A DNA stretch of 64,000 nt, taken from the NCBI RefSeq assembly GCF_902459465.1, contig NC_047062.1:31490673-31554672 (forward strand), given 5' to 3'. The notes under the pieces are model-generated. The model was not told the origin of the DNA and ran no database searches. It worked only from the letters and a program-made list of their open reading frames with translations. Below, piece after piece: positions 54,259-64,000 of the stretch. The stretch comes from Asterias rubens. Its lineage: Eukaryota; Echinodermata; Asteroidea; Forcipulatida; Asteriidae. The stretch's first letter is position 1. Each line of letters starts with the position of its first letter. A program made the position numbers and the translations under genes.

Positions 54259-56707
54259 AATACAATACATGGTAATCAAAAATACCTTTTGAGCATTATA
54301 CATTGTAAATTAGTAAACGTTGTAGAGCTGACAAAATAGTCCTGCAACCCTGTTCCAGTGGTGTGTCTGTTTCTTGTCTTTTTGTTCATGCATTTCTTGT
54401 TTCCAGTGTTTTTCATGTGTAATTTTCCCCCAATTGTTTTCTTCGTATTTTAAAGTATTATCTTAGTTAAGTTTATTGATATATTTAGATGATCTTCCCG
54501 TAAAGGGAACTCGGCAAACTCCCACAAGGGGCTATAAACTCAAAGCGGGCAACAGCAAATCTCACTCATACAGTTATGAACTGCATGCACAAATCAAGAC
54601 ATTGTGATTTTAAACTAGAGGACAATACTTATTCTAGTCATTTTGACTCCCATAAATGGCCGACCGTGTTATGACGAGGTAAAAAGAAAACCACGCAATT
54701 TCGAGGCACATTTGTGTAGATTATTGTATTCTACTTTTACATCATCTTTCTAACCATATGCATTTTATAACAAACGGTCACAAAACGCTTTTCAAAGACC
54801 AACTCGACCGATCCGCTGTTCCTTTAATCGCACTGTAACATGTCAACATACAATTTTATTTCAAACGTCAACTATTTCTCATAATTTCTAGGATATTACC
54901 GATAACTCTCTTTGACTAAAATATTAAAATTAATGAACTTACAAATATTTGTAAACTGTCAAGCTGATGGGTAGATGAAAAATGACACAAATCCACTAAA
55001 CAGTGATCGACTTCACATCGTAGACCGGTTACGCACTCTGTGTTGTCAGGTAGCACTGGCGGCCAATACGTACAGATAAGGGAATTCACGCAGATCTGTT
55101 TTGACTGAGTGGGTTCCGAGAACTGTTCAAATGGGAACTACGTGCCTGAGTTCGAGGGGCTATCATAAAGATGCTGTTGAAACACGAACAAAGTGGATCA
55201 ATTTAGTTATCAAGTTGTTATATCTGATATTGTTCTAGATGTGTCAATTTCAAATGGCAGAAGGAGAATAATCATGAGTTAAAAACTGTTTGCCTATTTT
55301 CTTTTGGTCATTTTGTATAAGTGATTGTTGACGAGAAATCCAATCCCATCATCTTACTATACGCTCTATAGCCACTAATTAAATGGTGACTATTTTGAGG
55401 TGCTACACAAGAAAAGAAAACAAACACAACAAATAAACAAATAAACAAACAAACAAACAAACAAACAAACAAACAAACATATGCACTGACAAACAACCAA
55501 CAAATAAAAAACAACACAAGCAAAAAACAAACAAACAAACAAACAATAAAACAAACAAACAAATAAACAAACAAACAAACACCTCAATACCCCAAACAAA
55601 CAAACAAACAAACAACCAAACAAAACAAGAGTGTACACTAAATTCATGGTGAGAATAAAACATGTCAAAACTGGAAGTTAATCATAACAAAACCAAATCA
55701 CATGACCTAAACTACAAATCTAGACCAATTCTCAAAGCAAAATATCAGTTTTAACAACGTTCATTTTAGCTAAATACCCATATTATTACTTGCATTTTTG
55801 CAAATGATGAGGGCTGAGTTTTACTTCCTTTAGTGTTGAACAGAACACTGCTCTTACTTTATTTATTTATGTATTTGTTGTTTGTACGACGTTTGAGTCA
55901 TTGTCATTTTTTCACAACCATCTATTTGCCCCTGAACCTTGTCGAGTCACTTCAGTTATTTATCATCAAATTAACTTCATATCTAAATTAAACTGCCAAT
56001 ATAAAGGCCTGTATGCTTCGTGTTTTTTTTTAAATGGAAGGGGCACCAAGGCATTTTCTCATTGGTTAAGGGCACCCTATGAAGAAATTGTAAATTTCTA
56101 CTGGAGCATTTCAAGGGCACCAAGGCAATGACCAGGGGGCATGGAGGCAATCGCTTTCGTTTACTCCGTGAAGTACAGGCCTGAATACAATACATGGTAA
56201 TCAAAAATACCTTTTGAGCATTATACATTGTAAATTAGTAAACGTTGTAGAGCTGACAAAATAGTCCTGCAACCCTGTTCCAGTGGTGTGTCTGTTTCTT
56301 GTCTTTTTGTTCATGCATTTCTTGTTTCCAGTGTTTTTCATGTGTAATTTTCCCCCAATTGTTTTCTTCGTATTTTAAAGTATTATCTTAGTTAAGTTTA
56401 TTGATATATTTAGATGATCTTCCCGTAAAGGGAACTCGGCAAACTCCCACAAGGGGCTATAAACTCAAAGCGGGCAACAGCAAATCTCACTCATACAGTT
56501 ATGAACTGCATGCACAAATCAAGACATTGTGATTTTAAACTAGAGGACAATACTTATTCTAGTCATTGTAAAACCAGTGGTCTTAGACGGATTTGAACCC
56601 ACAACCTTGTGTTTGCAAGTCTAACGGTGTTACTGTCTGATATGTAATCTTCTTATAAATAATAACAATTAAATTAATAAATAAATAAATAACTGATGAA
56701 ATAAATA

Positions 56708-57053
56708 TTAAAGGCAGTGGACACTATTGGTAATTACTCAAAATAATTATTGGCATAAAACCTTACTTGGTGACGAGTAATGGGGAGAGGTTGATAGTAT
56801 AAAACATTGTGAGAAACGGCTCCCGCTGAAGTGCCATAGTATTAGAGAAAGACGTAATTTTCCACGGATTTGATTTCGAGACCTCAGATTTAGAACTTGA
56901 GGTCTCGAAATCAACCATCTAAACGCACACAACTTCGTGTGACAAGGGTGTTTTGTCCTTTTTCACAGGTTTGTTATTTTATGCTTTTTGTTGAGATACA
57001 CCAACTGTGGGGGCTAGTCTTTGACAATTACCGATAGTGTCCACTGCCTTTAA
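56708..57053. mobile_element. Fold-back MITE, family A
   Basis: TTAAAGGCAGTGG to CCACTGCCTTTAA, with a small internal deletion after TTTTGTCC compared with full copies. Confidence 0.78.
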
Positions 57054-57638
57054 TAGAATTAATCTGAAGTGTTCGAACCATGATGTGCCCAATTCCCCTC
57101 TTCCCTGTGAGTATAACACACATATTAGAGCACCCATTTCTCAGAAAAGTAAAAGAACCCGTCTAAGCGAAACACTTCACCAACCCTGTGATTCACCCAT
57201 CACCTGACACTGTCAAGTTTATAACTTCATGTTCCGCCTCTAGTTCATCGAAGGAAGAGGAACTATTGCAAGCCAGAAGGAAATGATAATTCAGCCTGAC
57301 GGAAAAACAATAGACGGAAAAAGAACTCAATAAGTTCAATAACACTACACCATTGATGGCGGTTGGTTTTCTACCTCAATTGTTAACTGTACATCGGGGT
57401 GGGGTGGAGGCTGGAGTGCAAGTCTCTCACGGATTCAATTGAGACATGTTAAAAGTTAGTGCCCGTTTTTTAATTTTTTTTATTATATTTGTTGTCTCAA
57501 CATATTGCGTGGGAGCCCTGTTTCTATGTATTCAAGGGACTTGGCCTGTCTATGTAGTGGAGCGTGTAATTTTAGATAAAACAGATGAGGCAATTGTTGT
57601 TTGTGAAAATAATTTGTATTCGTTCAAATTCTTGGCTC

Positions 57639-57858
57639 TTAAAGGAACGTTACAGAATTGGTAAGAAACAAAAATCGTGTGAAAATCACAGATTTACATA
57701 AAACTTACGGTTTTTCACTATTCTCTCGTGACCCAGATGGCCGATCGAAATCAAACTTCTACAGGTTTGTCAGTTTATGTATATGGTGGATTACATAAAG
57801 TGCTTACACTGCCAGCAACTTTTTTGCTAGCCAAACAAATTCTGTAATGTTCCTTTAA
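57639..57858. mobile_element. Fold-back MITE, family C, second copy
   Basis: TTAAAGGAACGTTACAGAATTGG to TTCTGTAATGTTCCTTTAA, about 220 bp, with TTAA at both ends. Confidence 0.78.
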
Positions 57859-58883
57859 GTGCTGAATATTTATTAAATGAGATGGGATACAGGTTTGTCT
57901 TTACACGAAGTCATGCTTCTGGTAAGCCCAGCCTTTTGAATCAAGACAATGTACACTAATAGTGATTTTTACAAAACAAACTCACGCTTCTTGCATAAAC
58001 AAGAATCTTTGAATCAAGATATTGGTAAATAGATGATTATAAAACCCATGCTTACGGGTAATCTCACCCTATTTTAATCAAGTTAATGTACAGTTTAGTT
58101 AACATGATTACAAAACTCTAGCATTCGTCAATAATGGGGAACCAAAAAGTTCAAACTTACAATATCTTTTGAATTTACGTAAGGAAAATACCAATTACTT
58201 GCTCATCATAAAATTTCTGGGGGAATTTCATGGATCCAAATTTAAAATGAGGTAAACGGGAACTTCCTATCAGGCGAAACACATATCTCTCTCGGGACCT
58301 AAAGTGGTCCAGGAGGAAATGCCCTCCAAACCTATGCCATACTTCCTCATCGGTGGAGTTTCAATCAATCAGTTTATTTGGAGTCTTGCAACGGTTAATG
58401 GATAGCCCCCCCCCCCCAAAAAAAAAAAAACAAAAACAACACCAAACCACACCTGTAAATTTGCATCTCCCTTTGTCGGTACTTTCACAGTGACAGTAAA
58501 GTTAGTTTGATAACGACATTCACATATGTTTGTACAGCGAAGAAGACGATCAAAGCATACTGATCGAAACGTCGAGTTAAACCAACGGTTCTTTTCAGAA
58601 CCACCCCAACTCATTTAGAGATAGTCATTACATGGTGTTACCGCAAACTCTTCTATATCTTATTTCCACCATGCAATGTTGCTTTTTCGATATTGAATAT
58701 TGGACATTCATGTTTAGGTCTGTATGGTTAATGTCTACCCTGTACACCGATATTTGATATCTGACATTCTCGTCGCTGTATCAAACATACGTGAATATCC
58801 AATATGCAATATCAAACTAACTTTACTGTCATTGCCATAATATTATGCTTATCCACAGTAAACTAAAACCTTTAACTTCATGC

Positions 58884-59398
58884 TTAAAGTCACCAGGAAA
58901 TATATATTTTTTTCTTTCAAACATAAGAGTATATGCTTACGAACAATAAAATAATTTTTTTTTAGTAATTGTTTGTCACGATTTATATGTTTAAAAATAT
59001 ATATAAAGTTGTTTGGGGGCTGACTCCGCCTACCCCTTTTGTGACGTCAATCGAGGCAGACTTTGCCTGCAATGCGTATAGTAAACACACGTGCAAAGTA
59101 CATGTACGTCCAAGTCGTGAGTTGGTACACTTCAAAAAGTGTTTTTCTGCATTCAGCAGCAATACACCTGGTCGGCATTGCCGGAAAAAAAAATTACGCA
59201 TTACAGGCAAAGTCTGCCTCGATTGACGTCACGAACAGCGCCCTCTCGGGTCGGGGTCTACTCTTAAATTTGTAAATAACATAAGAACTGATTTTTTTAA
59301 ACCTTAGTTAACTGTTTATTCACATTCCACTCATCAAAACACATATATTGGTGACAAAAGCTTTATTTTGAAAAAATACCACTTCCAGGTGACTTTAA
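58884..59398. mobile_element. Fold-back MITE, family D (TTAAAGTCACC.GGAA ends) with two CRE sites
   Basis: Left end TTAAAGTCACCAGGAAATA; the right end is complementary (TTCCAGGTGACTTTAA). An inner pair of arms of about 40 bases lies at 59038-59080 and 59190-59233, each with a full CRE TGACGTCA (59042-59049 and 59224-59231) followed by ATCGAGGCAGACTTTGCCTG or its complement. Apparent reading frames over this stretch are by-products of the arms. Confidence 0.75.
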
Positions 59399-60894
59399 GA
59401 TATTCACAAACCTAAAAGTTTCTGCTCTTTCCCATTGTGTCTTTGTTACGCTTAATTGATTCAATTCAAAAGCGTTTATATAAAAGAGCCCTCCCCTCAC
59501 AGTATAACAAAACAAAGCTTGTTATCAAATAATTTGTCAAAATTTTTTTTACGCAACTTGACCTAAGAATTAACTTTAATTAAATAGTGAACTTGCAGAA
59601 ACAAACAAGTTTTAATTGTTTTTGTGTGTGCGAGTTTTGGCTCTGAAAAGAGCCGGCGTGGTCTCGACGTTTCAATCAGTATACTCTGCTTGTCTTCAGT
59701 AGAAACTACTTGCTGACTTGGTTTTTTCCCTACCATTTATGTCCTTGTTCTATACGTTCGTCCGTACGTTCTTGTTTCTGTGTATGTTCTGTTTGTCTGT
59801 CCGTCAGGCATCTCACCACAAGCATCGGCTTCTAGATGATGCCTCCATACCTATTGAAGTTTCTGCCTTTTAACTAAATGCAATTATGGTCACTTCTTTG
59901 ATTTAATATATTGGGTATGAATTCTCATGACATATTCTGACTGATTTGCCAAATCATGTTTGTAGTATCAATGACACAATCCCATATACCTCCTATACAT
60001 TGTCCAGTTAAACATGATTCTAAGAGCAATTTCCTCCAACTCTGCGTCAGTAGTGTCATTTTATGACAACAATAAGTGGTATAGGCATTAATCATCGAAC
60101 TCACATGCAAATAAGTACAATTTTATTTCAAGTTATTTTTCAGACAATATATAAATAAATAAGAAATAAACACAGACATAAATAAGTAATTAAATAGAGG
60201 CATAAATATCCACAAAAACAAAACCATAGGGTACAATAGTTTTTACCAAACTTAAACTCCATAAAAAAGTAGTGATTTATGTAGGGCAGACTACTTGAAA
60301 ATCTGAAATAAATTTTAAATAAACTTAGCTCAACAACCTTCAATTATTGGGATTAGAAGTTATTCATAGATAAATAGTATTCCCTATAGTATTAAAGAAT
60401 TGTTTCACACATAAATAGTATGCAATGTAGTATTCACCTATAAGAAACTACTAAAATATATTTTGTATATCAAAAGTCAAGCTGATCAATCAGTATATAA
60501 AAGTTATACAAACTCAATGGGAAACTAATTGATAACCCTATACATTGGGTTATTCTCAATATTACTTAAGCAATATCATTCAAATACAAAATTGCATGCT
60601 TTTCATACTCGGATTCTTTGAGCTTCCAAGGCAGTTAACAATGTTGTTTAAAACAAAATTGTGATATTCAGAAACCTTCCAAAACCTTCTAAAAAATATT
60701 AGTGTTTTTAGTCCTTGTCCACTCGTTTTTACGGGGCCCATCACAAAATAAACTATGACCATATTTTGCATTGGGTTAATGAAACTCATAAAATCCCTTT
60801 TGTGTTTCTGATATTGTATGTTTGATTCAACTAAGTTCTGGAAAAGGAATAACATGAAGGTAACAGGTGTGAGTTGCCACACGAACACGATGTG
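59399..60894. other. AT-rich spacer, no gene seen
   Basis: No open frame with recognisable sequence. The DNA is AT-rich with short direct repeats such as TATAAATAA and CACATAAATAGTAT. Confidence 0.5.
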
Positions 60895-61461
60895 TTATTT
60901 AAGCCTCTTACCCGTATAAAGGGCTGGGCCCAACGTGACATGGATTCGGGTCAAATCTGACCCGGGTATTCTTTTGAGTGTAACTGATAAGTAACTTGTG
61001 GATTTTCTCTTCGTCATATAATAGTCATTTACAGAGTTTGTGCAATCTGCGGGAGATCCGTTCATATAAATAGGCAGTTTATAATAGTCATTTACAGAGT
61101 TTGTGCAGTTTGCGGGAGATCCGTTTATATAAATAGGCAGTTTATAGGTAATTTTTGGAGCCATAACAAATCCCATGAGGACTCGTATAGCCAAACGATA
61201 TTCAACCGTCACTTTCAATGAAAAGTTTGGGACTTTGTACACAACATAAAGACGTCCTGTCGAAGATATCACTTTAACTTGGTATCTGCCGTGATGGCCA
61301 TGCTCTCTTGAGGCCCTCCAATTTTCTGAGAATTGTTCTCTTGAAGTTTCATACAAAAGTAAAATGTTCACAGTGAATTCAAATTGCATCATCATATAGT
61401 TACAAATTGAGATCCACAAGTACGGTTTTCTTCTAATAATATATAGTTCTGCAGAATCCAA
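60895..61461 (-). CDS. Unrecognised 188-codon open reading frame with a 21-residue tandem repeat
   Basis: An ATG-to-stop frame of 188 codons in AT-rich DNA just downstream of the second bZIP gene. The product has no recognised domain. It begins MDSAELYIIRRKPYLWISI and contains two copies of a 21-residue unit (KLPIY.NGSPA.CTNSVNDYY) coded by a 63-bp tandem repeat at 61019-61145. The repeat copies differ at three bases, all changing amino acids, which gives no sign of purifying selection. Upstream DNA at about 61500-61620 resembles 61320-61450, so the locus grew by duplication. It could be 3' UTR of the bZIP gene, a decayed element, or a lineage-specific gene. Confidence 0.22.
   Translation of the reverse strand: MDSAELYIIRRKPYLWISICNYMMMQFEFTVNILLLYETSREQFSENWRASREHGHHGRYQVKVISSTGRLYVVYKVPNFSLKVTVEYRLAIRVLMGFVMAPKITYKLPIYINGSPANCTNSVNDYYKLPIYMNGSPADCTNSVNDYYMTKRKSTSYLSVTLKRIPGSDLTRIHVTLGPALYTGKRLK
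61019..61145. repeat. 63-bp tandem repeat inside the unrecognised reading frame
   Basis: Two adjacent copies of a 63-base unit (ATAGTCATTTACAGAGTTTG ... AAATAGGCAGTTT) with three base differences, starting at 61021 and 61084. Confidence 0.9.
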
Positions 61462-61787
61462 TACAACTGTAAGCCTCTAGATTCCCTGTTTCCTATAAGG
61501 TACGCAGCCGGCCGTTTCTGAGAAAGTGTGTCTTGAAGTTTCAGACAAAATATTTAGTCAGTTTGAAATTGCATCAGCAGAATCATAGATTCAGTCAACT
61601 ATTACTATAGTATGGTTGTCTTCAATATGTAGTCCTCTGTGATTTACAAATTTCTTCAAAGATGGTTTCTCGTCCACGCATGCAAGTTTCCCTACTCATT
61701 TTCCCGTCAACGTTCTGTAATATACGTCGTGGTTCTTTGGTCCAGAGCCGCCGGTTTGAACAAGCCAGTTTTTCGTCGTGGGTTCCA

Positions 61788-62577
61788 TTACGTTGTTCTG
61801 GGCATGCTCGGTTTACACAATTTGAAATGCTCTTCTACCATCTGACGGAGCTGTGCCTTCTCTTGACTCAGTTTGTCCTTCAGCGTCATCAGCTCATCTC
61901 GTCTAGTCTCGAGGGATTCCATCGTCTGCGTGAATTGAAAACAAGACAGCATTATTTAAGGCTTTAAAAATTGGGGAATTGGGTATATTGCTACCAGAAG
62001 TCGCAAAACAATCTATTAACAAACAACATCGTTTTTAGGAGAAATCACTTGACTCTAAAAAATAATTGCTTTGTTTTACTGGTATAATTATAAATTTGGT
62101 TAAAGTGTGGAAAGTATTGTATAATTGGCTGGATAAAGTGTCATTCTTCTCGAGAATTAATTTTATACCTTCCCTTAACCAGTGGTGGTCCTACCTCGAT
62201 CTGTAATGACTTCGGGTACGGCTATGGCTGTTGGCTTTAGAAACAGCAGCGAAGTCCAAGCCTTTCAGCCATAGCCACAGTTATAAGTTATGACATTTTT
62301 TCCCAAACTACTTTGGCCCTTTTCGAAAACAATGCTTTTTAGGCTTAGGCCCCATCAGTTAAGAAAACCGCGTGCTTTTCTAACGGGTCTTCAATGAGGC
62401 GGACAGAGCCGCCCGAGCCAAAGCCCGTGTTTTCGAAAGGGCCTTCATTTTCCTATCATTGCTCCTTACCCTTTGCAGTTCATCCTGTCGGCTGCGCTTC
62501 TTTTGCCGACACTTGGCGGCTGCGAGTCGATTTCTATTCTTCCTGTCCTCTCTTTTCTTCAACTCCTCTCCCGTCAG
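61788..62577 (-). CDS. Second AP-1-class bZIP gene, last two exons only (partial)
   Basis: Exons 62577-62470 (36 codons) and 61925-61788 (45 codons and stop), joined in phase 0 at AGG|GTAAGG and a CGCAG acceptor. The basic region reads RKNRNRLAAAKCRQKKRSRQ with the NxxAAxxCR signature. Zipper leucines fall at residues 34, 41, 48, 55 and 62 of the visible part, with His at 69, then HFKLC near the end; the protein stops 12 residues after the His. A short tail after a His-x-x-x-Cys end is typical of ATF3, JDP2 and BATF. Residue choice does not decide among these, and it is further from Fos than the neighbour at 43551-50138. The N-terminal exons were not found between 62578 and 64000; they may lie to the right or be too diverged. 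Confidence 0.85.
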
Positions 62578-64000
62578 CTGAAAACATGATACGAAAATAA
62601 CAAATTGTAAACCCTCAAATCTCATTTTAGTAATAAATAATGCGATATCGCTGTGCATTACACTCGTGTTAATAAGTGTGGTAAAAGAAGTTCAGCGTGG
62701 ATGTCCGTTGACTTTCACTTTTCATATCGCAGGAGGGCGGTAGACATTTTGGATGTTTGGACGTTTCAGATGCAATGGTCCTATAGACAAAGATGCTCTT
62801 TACGAAGACCCTTATCTCTATTCTATCGTTAGTTGTACTGGTGAACGGAATCATAGCGAGCGGGGAGGAGACCGACTAAAGACAATAGACTTGAAATAAC
62901 GTATGGGTCTGATCTTTTAATTATACAAGTTCTTAGGCCTACTTGTATGGTGGCATCTTGTATCATACCATTGAGTTCTTCCTCCATGATCATACCATAG
63001 AGCAATGACAATAGAAAAAGTGGTGGCACTGGTGTGCCTAGCTCGCAGGTATTCGTGAAAGGCAAATCTCTTGCACCCTTATAGCATACGGGAAAACCGA
63101 GTAGGAGTAGCCAAAACCAAGAGTGGCATATACGGGAAAACCGAGTAGGAGTAGCCAAAACCAAGAGTGGCATATACGGGAAAACCGAGTAGGAGGAGCC
63201 AAAACCAAGAGTGGCATATACGAGAAAACCGAGTAGGAGGAGCCTGAGATGTTCAAATTAAAAGTTTTTTTGTGGTTTGGAAAGTCTTGACTTAGAAATG
63301 ATGCCACCAAAGTATCACAAGATGAGTGACATCATTTCAATAATAGAACAATAACTGGAGGACATTGTGGTTAACATGAGCAATGGTCAGTACTGGGGGA
63401 CCTTGAGGTCATAGCAAAGGAATGTGACTGCTTACTTGGAAATGGGAGTGAGCCACAGAGGATGTTATATGGGTCATCTGTAGACATGTATACAATATAT
63501 GGGGGATTTCTCAAGACGGTGAGAAATCGAACATCATTAGCGATCGGTTGCAACTGCGCAAAAGAAGTATAACAAAATGTAACAGCGTAGGTGGAACTTG
63601 GATGCTTCAGCTTTGATTTTAGGCATAATATAAAACAAATATGGTCAACAATTTCTGGTGTGGTGTTTAAATGTAAATGCAGGTAAGTAAATACCATGTG
63701 AACGAACGGTTGGATGGTGGTTTGAAGCCCCCAAACCCACAGCTTAAAATTAAGGGGAAACCCCCCACAATACCACATGGCTTCAAAGTATTAATTTGAG
63801 CAAGCACTAAGAGTATTTATCTCCTGCCTTTTGTATGTAGTTGGTCACTAATCAACACAAATCAGACTGAAAGTCAACATTTGAACTAATGGCATTACAC
63901 AAGAAAGCCGGAATTAAACCATCATAAGATATAATAATGTTAATGAGCCAATGCTAAAAACACTGGCATTGGGCCAGCGGTCCAGTGGAAATATCGAGCC
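62578..64000. other. Region 5' to the partial bZIP gene, no exon recognised
   Basis: Expected to be intron of the second bZIP gene. It holds the 44-bp minisatellite. A 135-codon minus-strand frame at 63371-63778 has no recognised motif and no convincing splice context, so it is not called. Confidence 0.4.
63084..63245. repeat. 44-bp minisatellite, 3.7 copies
   Basis: GGGAAAACCGAGTAGGAG.AGCC starts at 63090, 63134, 63178 and 63222. The last copy is the most diverged (CGAGAAAACC). Confidence 0.9.

Larger units (their letters stand above)
52716..56565. repeat. Direct tandem duplication, two copies of 1925 bp
   Basis: Copy 1 is 52716-54640 and copy 2 is 54641-56565. Every internal landmark compared is offset by exactly 1925, including the length-unstable CAAA arrays, and the reading frames inside are identical, so there is no net indel. 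The left breakpoint is the dyad centre of a perfect palindrome (52688-52743), so copy 2 begins with half of a fold-back element. The right breakpoint follows TAGTCA at 56560-56565, with about three bases of microhomology (ATT). It carries no recognised gene. Either very recent or an assembly duplication. Confidence 0.93.

Noticed and set aside
58969..59275. Two plus-strand frames and one minus-strand frame of 70-85 codons with similar peptide segments
   Set aside because: The similarity between the peptides arises because the inverted arms of the family D MITE are read on both strands; no gene is implied.
63371..63778. 135-codon minus-strand frame near the right edge as an upstream exon of the second bZIP gene
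   Set aside because: No acidic, Ser/Pro or other activation-domain character, and no donor that would join in phase to the exon at 62577. Possibly a decayed retroelement piece; not callable.

Overview
The window is animal genomic DNA: short coding exons with GT/AG introns, kilobases of AT-rich intron and spacer, and many tRNA-derived SINEs and small fold-back DNA elements. The genes are metazoan (tau-tubulin kinase, TRMT112, Fos-type bZIP). Gene content and repeat style suggest an invertebrate deuterostome, perhaps an echinoderm such as a sea star; that placement is an impression and was not tested. No bacterial-style operon, CRISPR array, rRNA gene or convincing functional tRNA gene was seen.

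Layout. (1) Positions 1-16266, minus strand: a tau-tubulin kinase (TTBK1/2 family) with ten coding exons. The N-terminal kinase domain is complete. The last visible exon is at least 2525 bp and runs off the left edge, so the C-terminus is missing. A splice acceptor at 16354 and a strong donor at 32990 suggest a 5' UTR intron of about 16.6 kb. (2) Positions 16355-32990: no coding exon was recognised. This part holds a 21-bp minisatellite split by a fold-back element, several MITEs, SINE pieces and short tandem duplications. (3) Positions 33889-38859, plus strand: a complete four-exon TRMT112 gene, 123 codons, in head-to-head orientation to the inferred TTBK promoter. (4) Positions 38860-43550: spacer with tandem repeats and fold-back elements, one with a clear 9-bp target duplication. 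(5) Positions 43551-50138, minus strand: a complete three-exon Fos-like bZIP gene (288 codons). (6) Positions 52521-56565: an indel-free 1925-bp direct tandem duplication whose left breakpoint lies at the centre of a perfect 56-bp palindrome inside a fold-back element. (7) Positions 61788-62577, minus strand: the last two exons of a second AP-1-class bZIP gene with the same 108-bp basic-region exon; its 5' exons are not seen.

The kinase and TRMT112 are unrelated in function and may only share a bidirectional promoter region. The two bZIP genes look like neighbouring AP-1 paralogues and recall the vertebrate JDP2-BATF-FOS cluster. Most of the rest is mobile-element debris: at least four fold-back families end in TTAA, and there is a tRNA-Leu(CAA)-derived SINE. 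The nearest things to something new are the palindrome-centred duplication, a minisatellite whose monomer lies inside a dispersed repeat, fold-back elements carrying full CRE sites near the bZIP genes, and an unrecognised 188-codon reading frame at 60895-61461.
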